64,000 nucleotides of DNA, from NCBI GenBank assembly GCA_918026815.1, contig CAKJVC010000068.1, positions 2,170,001-2,234,000 of the forward strand, given 5' to 3'. The translations under genes and the position numbers were made by a program. The notes beneath the pieces were generated by a model. It saw only the letters and a program-made list of their open reading frames with translations, was not told the DNA's origin and ran no database searches. This DNA comes from Chalara sp. BL73. Its lineage: Eukaryota; Ascomycota; Leotiomycetes; Helotiales. Shown piece after piece: positions 30,860-40,477 of the stretch; positions within the stretch are counted from its first letter, which is position 1, and the number at the start of each line of letters is the position of its first letter.

Positions 30860-32857
30860 ATGTCATATCAATCACCAGATCTCACATTCGCTGAGTAAGT
30901 CAAACCTTGAATATCACTACACCAGGCCAATATGATCTCTGTCTATTAGGAGCGAGTGTATAGCACGGGCAGAGCTGCAATGGATTCTATGCTATGAACC
31001 ACTGATCAAGCAACGTAGTATTAATATTCTAAATATTCATGTCGGATATGAAGTGGCCACCAAACCCAACTCAACATATCAGAGGCATTGATTCTTAGAA
31101 AGAGAATCTATCTTCTCTTTCGTGAATATTGAGACTGCCTAGAAACTCATTGTAGAAGTCTTCACTTTGGCTTATTGAGACACAATGCCAACAAGTCTTC
31201 GACCTAGCAGTTATCTATATCATAGCTGACTTACCCTAGGGATTTAGGCACCGAGGTTGTAGATATCTACGCAGGAAACAAGCACTATCTTGTACATAAG
31301 AGGCTTCTAACTTCAAAATCCGATTACTTTGAGAAGGCCCTCAATGGCCAATTCAAAGAAGCTGCCGAGAACACAATACATTTAGAGGACGTCGAGCCAA
31401 CTGCTGTGGCACTGCTGATCGGATGGCTGTATCGAGGAAGCATTCCTGGCATGGATAGAAAGCTTAGTCCATTCACTAGGTCCGCACGAACAAGTTCAGA
31501 AGAATCTGTTCCAGTCCCAAATGCTATATCTATAAATGGCACGTTGGTTGGCTACACTCCGTTGCAAGAAATGCGGGACACCATATTTGGAGTATCCTTC
31601 TTCGAAAGGTTGTGCCACATCTCTGCTCAACCTCCATATTCATCATTCTCCCAAGAAGAACTGCGTATTGCAGACTATAGTAAGCATATCCGAACTCAGA
31701 ACAATGTCCCGTTGTCGGCCAGGCTCCCGAAGTAATAACTAACTAAAATTGATAGCTAATTCAAGAAGATTCCATGGCGATGGCGATGGTGTCGAACAGG
31801 CCGCGCAGCCAATTTTGCCACAACCTCTGACTCAGCCGATCACTTCCTTTGTAGCCGCTTCAAGGGTTATACAATCGGATTTGCTGCAAGCACCTAAGCC
31901 TAGACCAGTGCTTCAGCAGCCTTGTATATTTGGCGCGCCAGTTGATCATAGTGCAGGAAACTCTTCTGGAACAATCCGTACATATTCAGATATTGTACCT
32001 CCGTCCAATCCCGATAGTGCTTCACTTGGGGAGTGGGCAGCAGTTACTTTAGCATTAAAAAGAGAGGAGGGCCAGAATGACCATCAAGAGGAAGATATTC
32101 GAACCGAAGTTGATGAAGAGAGCAACAGCAGCAAATTTGGCTCAACGCCATTTATTTTGTACCCTGAAGGCACCGGCGAACCTATTCCTGGAATTCCACG
32201 TTCTCCACGGTCCCCGGAAGCTTCAGTTAATTGGTCTGCGTTACAATGTAAGAAATTTTCCAATCTATGAAATACACCCTTGGGTGACCCGCAGTGATCT
32301 CAGTGTTGTTAGTCGAGTTCAGCCCTGCGATCACTCTATTGGTCCATGATATGAAGTTTGTGCTAACGTAAACCTCTAAAAGTGGCTGTGATTCAATTAT
32401 GCATATTCGCTGAGACAATCTGCTGGCCTGGTCTGTATAACGATGCGATTAACGCATATATAAGGGGTGAACAAAGCATGTTCCGGCTGATTCCTGAGGA
32501 GCAGTACGTTTCTTACATATTCGGCCTTTCCCCTGCCACCAAAGCTTTTGCTAAACTATCATTCTTGATCCTATCGCAGAAAATAATGGCCAAACTAATC
32601 TTTAAACTCGAAATAGCGTCGAACTCATATACGAAAACACGCACCCACGCTCCACGCTCCGCAAATACGTCCTGGAGAATATCTTCACAAGCCAAAATCC
32701 CACCAAGTATCTCGAACTCGCGAGGAAGTACGATGATCTGTTGGAGGAGATCATGCGGCAGATAAATATTCCACGACCAGCAAGTCCACCTAAATTCGAT
32801 GATGCAATGATTCGGTCTTATTACATGGAAGACATTAGCAAAGGCAAAGTCAAATAA
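30860..32857 (+). CDS. BTB/POZ domain protein
   Basis: Five exons are proposed: 30860-30894, 31240-31679, 31756-32247, 32383-32503 and 32617-32857, giving 442 residues with phase correct at every junction. The BTB domain spans about residues 12-90: DLGTEVVDIYAGNKHYLVHK, LLTSKSDYFEKALNGQFKEA and IHLEDVEPTAVALLIGWLYR. A Pro/Gln-rich linker follows. The C-terminal part (IQLCIFAETICWPGLYNDA, RGEQSMFRLIPEE, HVELIYENTHPRSTLRKY) is the helical region seen in the many Pezizomycotina BTB proteins. Such proteins often act as dimeric adaptors, some for Cul3 ligases; no specific role can be given. The first exon and 345-nt intron 1 are the weakest part of the model; the BTB exon has a stop in frame just upstream, so an upstream exon is required. 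Confidence 0.8.
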
Positions 32858-33119
32858 AGCGGAAAGAGTAGCCTAGTTCGAGGAGGACAGGATATTGAAA
32901 TGGAAAGGAAAGGAGGGGAAAACGGCTGGACCTGACTAAGTTTAATCTGGACTGATAGATGAATGAATCGATAGCCTACTATGAGGTGGGGGATTGCGGC
33001 GCATTATGTTTTCTGTACGCTGTGGTAAACCCACTGAGTACCTACTTGACCCAGTAAATGCTTAATTTAGTAAGTTGAGTTAACTTCGATTTTGAACTGA
33101 GTAAGTTACGTTTAAAAAC

Positions 33120-33145
33120 TTATAACTTAATTCATTAAGTTATAA
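33120..33145. repeat. perfect 12-bp inverted repeat (AT hairpin)
   Basis: Left arm TTATAACTTAAT (33120-33131), 2-nt spacer TC, right arm ATTAAGTTATAA (33134-33145), complementary over all 12 bases. It sits in a block dense in AAGTTA/TAACTT words (33065-33175). It could be a terminator-like hairpin after the BTB gene, or a relic of a small inverted-repeat element. Confidence 0.6.
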
Positions 33146-33247
33146 TAATTTACTAAGCTGCCAAAGTTTTTGTTTTGTATTAATGTCACAGTTGTCACTT
33201 AATCATCACATGATCAATCCGGTTACCACATCTCTTCGAGATTGTGG

Positions 33248-33255
33248 TCACGTGA
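33248..33255. promoter_or_regulatory. palindromic E-box TCACGTGA
   Basis: The second full TCACGTGA in the window (the first is at 12290). No gene start is close by, so a regulatory role is doubtful. Confidence 0.25.
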
Positions 33256-35210
33256 TATGGGCGTGTTTTTTTAAATGAGCTTTTTTTTTTCGAGCTCCAC
33301 TTTCTTTTTTCTAGTTTAGTATTTTTGTAATATAAATTCACTGTAGCTTGCCAAAGCGTTAGTTCTAGCTTCGTGACAGCAGGCTAACAAAGATCAAAAA
33401 GCAACGCAACAAATGGAGGAGAAAAAGGCTACGACCATCTAAACATCTTTAATGCAAGGGGACGAAGCAAGAAAATGCGTAATAAGCAGCGAAATTCATC
33501 ATAAATTGCTACTGCAGTTTCGGAGAAACATATCGTAGAAGTGATTTGTGTTGCTGGTTTCAGAGGCTGGTTTCAGCCTGGGATATACTTTCTCTTTTAG
33601 CACTTTTGCTATCTGACGGTGTCACATTCGTTTAAATACTATAAGCTTTTCTATACTCCTTTATCAGGCTGCTTAGCATGCGAATCCCCGTAACCTTGAG
33701 GGAGAGTGACTGCCATAGTGTAGGCGTTCTCGACTCTGGATCTTGTCCTGTGGCCCCTGAACTGAGTGAGGACGTCGGGAGATTGGTGCGCTGACCAATG
33801 GTGATGTCGCTCGCTGCTCTTCCAATACCAACCCAAGTTCCTCCTCCGATTCAGCCATGCTATCATCAGTCAATCCCATCATCGCCGTTGGAGGTCTCGG
33901 GGAGGGAGTGGGGCGGACTCCATGACATGCTCTGGCTATATCGTCTATGTCTTGCTGGTTGATCTGATTTTGTAGTGGCATGGCAGCAAGACCATCAGTA
34001 GCAGATCAGAAGAGCCGCGAGATGCTGGTTCACGTGTCGCCGCAGCTCATGGCCTTGAGTGGGAACAGCGGGAGACTCCGGCCGGTGGTTGTAGAAATAC
34101 TACGGGTAGAAGAGCTGGTGGCAGAAGCGGGAGGGGTGGCGATACAGCTGCCGCAGGAAGGGAGGAGATTTAAGAGTTGGTGGCATATTTGGAGAGGTGG
34201 TGTGGCAAGTGTTCGACATGCCATTATTTGGAGAGGCATATCCGTGGCATAGTATGGAGGATTGTCCGATGGGACGAGAAACCCATCTACAGAAGCAGAT
34301 GGAAGATGCGGAACAGGGGGTTCGATACGAGGACTTTTCGTGTTGTTTTCATTATGTGGTTCTACAGGGGATTTGTGATCAATGGGAATAAAGGGAAGCG
34401 GCGGCAGGATGGTGGAGCGAGCGGGCCGGCGGAGGATATCAATACGGTGGGGTGTTAATTGGAGCGGTTATGACGGTGTTGCCAGAGGGGGATGATGAAG
34501 CCATCGAGGATATGTATGCATGGATCCGGGAATTTGGGGTTGATATCCACAGACAGGGTCGGCAGATACAAGCGGATGGGGAAGATATGAAGCAACACGG
34601 CTAACACAAGTATTCCCATCGATTGGTCCAGCAGCAGCCAAGATACCAAGAATAAAGAAGTAGAAGTGCGTCCTAATGGCAACATCGTATTAGCCTTTCC
34701 TGCTTCTAGCATCCTATGTTACGGTTGAAAACTGTGCCGCATTGGATCTTAGGTGCGACCTTCCATCATTGCATGTCGTTAAGCGAAGTATACCATATTC
34801 GGCCTCAATCCCACAGTACCCCTCCTATCACCTATGGGGCGACTTGATTGGTCATATGGTATTGTAATTTATTGGCTAGAAAAGCATCAACATCCTCAAG
34901 CCTCATCAAAGTCGAGCGCAACTCGAAGGCACAGATAATACCTACCTATTCTTTTCGCCGAAATTCTGCTCAATTTAGATTGCAATTAGCCAAGCATAAC
35001 TTGGCTGCCTATAAAACTCTATGCCCTCACCCTTGCAACTCAAAACTATCAGGTCCTTCCGGGATCATGTACAGTAAGAGTTTCACGGTTTCTCAGAGAA
35101 TTCGGCTAGTCATCCTGTCATATGATTTCATTGGTGAATCTTAAATCCGATGAAGATCAATACAAGAGTTTGTCCTAGTTTCTGCGATGACATGATAGTT
35201 CGGTGCACAA

Positions 35211-35220
35211 GTATATATAT
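35211..35220 (+). promoter_or_regulatory. TATA box of GH17 gene
   Basis: gtatatatat lies about 120 bp before the GH17 start, a plausible distance given the leader that follows. Confidence 0.5.
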
Positions 35221-35337
35221 TAGAGAAGTCTTCGTGCTAGAACCGCTTTCCACCATCCTTTGTCCAATTGATTTATAGGTTCACAAACGTAGCCCCTTTA
35301 TTCATAGTTGATAATACCACTTATTTTATTATCCTAC

Positions 35338-36239
35338 ATGATGAGGTTCTCAGCTTTAAACGTAGCAGCAGCTACGCTGCTCCATCTTACATCGGCTCTT
35401 CCCTCCCGTTAGTCCAACCGCGGTATACTATGAACACTTCACTAATCTCCACAGAACTTTCAACCACCCAACTCAGGTCCAGAGCCGTAAGCAGCGTAGG
35501 TATAACCTATCTTCCCTACACCAACGATGGCAACTGTAGAACTGCCCCCGAGATTTTCGCCAACCTCATTTCCATTGGTCCTTCATACGATCTCATCCGC
35601 CTTAGAGGCACAGATTGCGACCAGGTCGCCAACGTCCTCTCCGCCGCTAGAGCCCAAGGCTTCAAGCTCTTCCTCACAATTCCCAACACTAAAAGCCTCA
35701 ACTCTGACCTCAGCACCATCGTCAGCAGCGTTGGCGGCGACTGGGATAGTATCGACACTGTATCAGTCGGCAACGAACTCATCTACTCCGGCGTTGCGAC
35801 CCTCGGACAAGTCCTCTCCGCTCTCTCCACCGCGCGCTCTACCCTCCGGCAACATGGCTTCACAGGTCCAGTGGTAGCAGTCGACCTACCTGAAACTTTC
35901 ATCTCAAACCCATCTCTCGGTGCAGCGTCTGATTATATAGCTGTTAACATCGAACCCTTCTATTCCAGCATCATGACAGCTGCTAATGCTGGTGCGTATG
36001 TTGCTTCTCAGGTCTCAGCTCTGAGTGGCGTGGCAGCTGGAAAGTCTGTTGTGGTCACAGAGGTAGGGTGGCCGAAATACGGAAACTGCAATGGTGTTGC
36101 TTGCCCAAGCACTGCAAACCAGAAGACTGCACTTGACAGTGTGAGGGCTACGTTGAGTGGGAGGGTGATCTTCTATGCGGCGTTTGATCATCCTTGGAAT
36201 AGTGAGTATTGGGGTCTGGTGGGTTCCTATAGTTTCTAG
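35338..36239 (+). CDS. secreted GH17 beta-1,3-glucanase (Bgl2-like)
   Basis: Two exons (35338-35407, 35455-36239; 47-nt intron) encode 284 residues, or 283 from the second of two consecutive ATGs. A signal peptide (MRFSALNVAAATLLHLTSALPS) is followed directly by the catalytic domain. Numbering from the second Met, the acid/base Glu is E130 in VSVGNE and the nucleophile is E225 in VVVTEVGWP, the two GH17 signatures. GITYLPYTNDGNC and YDLIRLRGTDCDQV are typical of the fungal Bgl2/Scw group. There is no carbohydrate-binding module, Ser/Thr linker or GPI signal, so it should be a soluble wall enzyme acting as endoglucanase or transglycosylase on beta-1,3-glucan. The protein ends at GSYSF, the usual end of the fold. 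A TATA box lies about 120 bp upstream. Confidence 0.92.
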
Positions 36240-38233
36240 TTTTGAGGGAAGAGATTAGCGTTGTATTGAGATAACGGAGGGAAGGAAGCGAAAGTGAAGA
36301 AAAGGTTGTGGGGGACTAGACATTATTACGCTAGCTGTGGATGTTGTTTAACGGCGTATGAGAGATTGGTATTAGCAAGCGAAGCCTCGTTGTGAAACTG
36401 TTGTGGCAACAAAACAACCAGGAGGTAAAAGCTATAATAAAAACCAAAAGCTAAGGCTCTTGTTTGTGTTTTAAGCCATTAAAATTCCCGGCTAACATGG
36501 AGTTAACCAACAAGTGAAAAATGTTCACATAAAAGATCTCGCTTGAAAGCTTCAAGATAGGAAAGGTGGTTCAGGTAATGGCCATGTTGGTTCGGAATCT
36601 AATGAGTCCTATCATTCATGGAAAGTACTGAACATTCACATATATAAGGCGAGCGGCCGCAAAAGCAGTTGTGACAACAGCACGGGATTTCGCAACAGGA
36701 ACCGACGTGCGGAAACACCTTTCATCTAAATAACAACTCATAGTATAATGTGTGGCCGCGAAAACAACCATGACAACAGGCCGGGACTTCGCAACAGAAG
36801 CCATCACGCGGAAACAACTTCCACCCAAGCAGCTAACCCCCTTACGCGGAGAGCGGCGTATCAAATACCCGCAAACGCAAATAATCCATCATAAAAAACC
36901 AGCTCATTACACCCAACCAGCAATCCTCCATCCTCCATCTCGTGTAACAGTCTTGGAAACTTTATCCATATCAAAGCAAGCACAGCGGACAAAACAAGAT
37001 CTTTTATAGTCGCAAGCCCAACCCGCTAAACCGCTAAACCCCTCTCTCCACATATTTCCCACAATTAGCCGCTCCGCACAATTCTATCCCCCTCGCCAAT
37101 AAACACGCGCAAGAAAAAAACAAAGGAGGCGAATAGATCGTCAGGGGGCACAGGCCTCGCTTATTCTCGGCTGCGTTGAAAGAAGATCCAGGGGCTTTTA
37201 TAAACATCGCCCGATCCACACTTGCTTGCGCTTGATATAACAAAAATCAACAAAATCGCCCTGCTACGTTTCGCGCTCGGCGCAAGCATTCGAATGGGCT
37301 CTCGGGGCAAACAAAACAAGCTTAAGATATCTGCCATCATCGCCAAAGGTGACCGCGAAGAAGGCCAGGCAGGGTCCCCCCCTCCCCCGGCATCCTACCC
37401 CGCGATAAGATCTTACGGGCTCGACGATCCCCCTAAAAAAAGAAAAGGCAAAAGGAGCCGCGACCCCTTCGGCTTCCCATCCCACCCCCCCCCCCCCCCA
37501 TTGCGCCTTTTCCCCCTCCCTCGCCCACCCTCTAACCCCACGATCCCCGTTGCATCAGCTCCACCATCTTCTCATAATAACAAGACCCAATTTTTAGTTA
37601 ATTTTTTTATTTTAAAAAAAAAGACGGAGGTGTCAAACAAAGAGTCAAGGACTCGGAGATAGTGTTTTAAACCCAAAGAATGGAGAGGGGAAGGGGATCA
37701 TGGAGGGGGAAGGATCGTGCGAAGGCTGATGTGGTAGATGTCATGTGAAGCTTACGAAGAACCCAGCGGGAGGCGAATGGTGCTTGGTTTTTGCTGGAAG
37801 GCTACCATGCTAGATGTGTTGCTGCGAGGGAAGAGAAAGATAAGGGGTGGTCCATGTGATGATAGAATGAACTGATATCTTGTCTGCCGATTGGAATGCC
37901 TAGATCTAGGATTCTCTTGAATGTTGAGAAAATAAGGCAAACGACGCTGACAACAGGTCCATAACAGCTTCAAGAATGAGTCATTCCGCAAATTAGACTG
38001 TGACGGCATCTGTAAATACAAACATGCTTTTATTCCTATTGGCAAGAGATATCGCTACTTGGTATCAACATCATTATCATATCCTCGTGGCCGGTACATT
38101 CCAACCGTCGCCAATCCGAAACGCCATTCCATAAAATTGGTCATAACGCCTAATAAAACCCAGCGCCCAGCGCCCAAGGGGAAAATGCATAAATTCAACG
38201 AAGCTCCCCTTATTGCCTCTCATCCAACTCACG
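36240..38233. other. 2-kb spacer with tandem repeat and homopolymer run
   Basis: It holds the GH17 3' flank, a diverged two-copy tandem repeat (36651-36840), a C-rich stretch with a C-run at about 37487-37498, and the 3' flank of the gene ending at 38234. The plus-strand frame 37222-37662 is low complexity (Pro, Lys) over the C-run and is not called. Confidence 0.5.
36651..36840. repeat. two-copy diverged direct repeat, period about 98 bp
   Basis: The segment starting gccgcaaaagcag at about 36656 recurs at about 36754 (gccgcgaaaacaa). Shared blocks include tgacaaca, cgcaacag and gcggaaac in the same order over about 75 bp. Most mismatches are A/G or C/T transitions. Confidence 0.65.
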
Positions 38234-38746
38234 TCACGAGCGTGCTACGCTGTTCTTTGACTTCACTTTCTCCTTCTTACTGCGCCGTGTCTTAGACGTC
38301 TTGCGTCGCTTCGTCCATGGCTCAACCCCGCGCCACGATCGTTGTTCGTGAGTCTCTTCCGTGTATGCCCAAGTCTCGAGAGGACTAGGGCCGGTGACAT
38401 CGTTACAAAACTGTGGTCTGGCGTCTTGGTTCTCATTCAGCGACAGGTCGGACTGTTCATCGCCACGATACGCCGAACCTTGGTTAACTTCAAGCGACGA
38501 GGGAGTATGCGCGTAGAAGCTACCAGCTAAAGCTCCATACTTTGCATTGCAAGGCGAGCTTAGGTCTTCGGAGGACGGCTGTTGATTTTTGGAATATCCG
38601 CTGTCGAGAACGGTAGCGTCGATATCACAGTTGAAGTCTCCTATGTAATCTATGTTGCCATGGTACGCCCATTCATTTTTGCCTTCTTCATATGGAAAGA
38701 GGCGACTTGTGGTGCCGCTGGTGGTGCTGGTTGACTTGGTCGCCAT
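38234..38746 (-). CDS. small hypothetical protein with basic nuclear-type tail
   Basis: A single coding exon of 170 residues starting MATKSTSTTSGTTSRLFPYE. The body is acidic to neutral and rich in Ser, Asn and Asp, with no domain I recognise. The C-terminal 28 residues are strongly basic (WTKRRKTSKTRRSKKEKVKS), resembling a nuclear localisation signal. A convincing leader intron lies just upstream at 38758-38811 (gtaagt donor, perfect tactaac branch site, cctag acceptor), which supports transcription in this direction. The function is unknown. It could be a lineage-specific nuclear protein. Confidence 0.6.
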   Translation of the reverse strand: MATKSTSTTSGTTSRLFPYEEGKNEWAYHGNIDYIGDFNCDIDATVLDSGYSKNQQPSSEDLSSPCNAKYGALAGSFYAHTPSSLEVNQGSAYRGDEQSDLSLNENQDARPQFCNDVTGPSPLETWAYTEETHEQRSWRGVEPWTKRRKTSKTRRSKKEKVKSKNSVARS

Positions 38747-38757
38747 GTAGCGTTCAG

Positions 38758-38811
38758 CTAGGCAGCCGTTAGTATGGTTTGTAACTCGATGGACAAGAAC
38801 CTAGAACTTAC
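38758..38811 (-). other. predicted 5' UTR intron of the 38234-38746 gene
   Basis: Reading leftward, gtaagt at 38811-38806, tactaac at 38774-38768 and ctag ending at 38758 form a 54-nt intron that ends 11 nt before the ATG. No ATG in frame lies in the preceding exon, so it should be a leader intron. Confidence 0.55.
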
Positions 38812-40114
38812 TTTGCCTGGAACAACAAGTATACTATTCCTTTTTGATCTGAAAAATAAAATAGGCAACGGTTGAAATGTATGTCGCAGAGCAAAATTTG
38901 CGCGGTGTTGGGGGGAGCAAATTGGAAAGAGGGACATGGACAAATAATTTGGAGGGGGAGCTTAGGAGCGAGAGCGAGTTCAAGGAATCGTGTGGTGGCC
39001 TACCGTACTTGGTTCGCATATCCCCCAAAAAAGGGTCACCTACCTCAATTCTCAGGCAAATTTTGGCCGAACCCAACACCCAATACCATAGACGTCAAGG
39101 GCGTCTTAGGCCGTATTACATCGCAGCGATACGGCTTACGGTCTGATAGCGCGCTTGCGTCGCAGATACAATCGATGGTTGCTCTGGCATTCCATCTTGG
39201 AGTCGGCTTGGCAGCGAAAGCGCGTTGCGAAGCTGCGTGTCCTGCTGCTTGAGTGATGACTCGACTTGAGCCAATCAGCGACCGTGAATTGAGTTCGAGT
39301 AGAGAGCAATCCGTTGTCTCGTGCGGATGATGTGATTGGGTGTGGGCGAGGTGCATGAACAACGCATAAATCTGGATCAGGCAGACTTGGAGCGGAAATT
39401 TCGCAAAGAAAAATCGGTCGTTTCTCTCTTCTTGCAACTGCTAAAGCCGCATCAGAGGAGTCCTCTTATACTGAGGGACGAGAGGAATTTATCAACTTGC
39501 CATCGTTGGGGTCAGTGGGTAATCATGCAACACCGAGACTCTTGAAGCAAGGATGTCACTGTCGCCCGAAAGCAGCAAACATGGGCATCAAACAGAGGCT
39601 GCCAATGAACGGCGAGGTGGGCATTTCATGGCAATGATTGATTCGACTTCATCGTTTTGGGTGGATGATTGCATGAGATGGGAGCAAGGACTACAAATTG
39701 GCGCCGCTGTAGTGAGACAAGTAGTTGTGATCAGGCAACAAGGGAGTCTGGCTCTGTGGGCGAATAGGATTCCGTGGAGCTGCATGGTGCCTATACGATG
39801 CACCATTGAGACGGCTCAGCCTCCCATCTAACGTGTGCATTTGTCCCAACTTTGCCGTAAATTATCTTTGTTGCACGTCTGTGGGAGGCCATCAATCAAC
39901 TGTAATCAAACGGTCCATTGGATATGGTCGGGAAACGGATTCATTTATCAGGATCAGGCCGCCATCCAGCGGTTGTGTTGGCGGTGAGCTGTAGGCACCC
40001 TTGCAGATCGATGACCGTATTACAACAACAATAAGCTGTTCCTTTGAGCAGGCGACTTTTATTTCATGTCAATCCAGCCAATGTGCAATCATGCTTTGGC
40101 ATAAGGGACTGTTT

Positions 40115-40200
40115 GTGCTTGTGCTTGTGCTTGTGCTTGTGCTTGTGCTTGTGTGCCGTGTATTGAGTGTCGTGTGCTGTGTGCTGTGTGTTGTGTGTCA
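40115..40200. repeat. (GTGCTT)6 microsatellite and GT-rich tail
   Basis: Six perfect GTGCTT units at 40115-40150, followed by a degenerate gtgct/gtgtt stretch to about 40198. Confidence 0.85.
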
Positions 40201-40320
40201 TGTTGCGTTCAACCGCATATTTTTTATAGCGTGACTGCAATAATGCCTCAAGTGAAACTTTCTTGGGTGGCCGGTAGCGGAAAGTCTGTTTGTCGGTCCT
40301 GTGTTTAGGTTAGCGGCAGC

Positions 40321-40340
40321 ATCATCATCATCATCATCAT
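40321..40340. repeat. (ATC)6 microsatellite
   Basis: Six ATC units plus AT in non-coding sequence. Confidence 0.85.
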
Positions 40341-40454
40341 TTATTCATGGTATTTTCTCTGTAATGGTCATTGTTAAAAGTAGAACATTCTGTTTCAAAT
40401 AAAGAGTTTTGTTGTTCAAAGCTAGACTCCTTTTCTCGGCTGGTGTAGAGTAGC

Positions 40455-40477
40455 AGTAGTAGTAGTGGTGGTGGTGG
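40455..40477. repeat. (AGT)n/(GGT)n microsatellite
   Basis: About four AGT units run into four GGT units. Confidence 0.8.

Larger units (their letters stand above)
32858..35337. other. 2.5-kb spacer: AT hairpin block, relic frames, GH17 promoter
   Basis: AT-rich sequence at 33050-33180 carries an inverted repeat. A TCACGTGA palindrome is at 33248-33255. Open frames at 33673-33981 (minus), 33980-34458 (plus) and 34455-34712 (minus) are not assigned: they overlap others and show no domain. A TATA stretch at 35211-35220 belongs to the GH17 gene. Confidence 0.45.

Noticed and set aside
33673..34458. Overlapping frames on both strands between the BTB and GH17 genes
   Set aside because: Mutually exclusive, no domain; no splice pattern links them into a longer protein.
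37222..37662. 146-codon plus frame over the C-run
   Set aside because: Composition (Pro and Lys runs) comes from homopolymers at 37480-37500, not from a protein.
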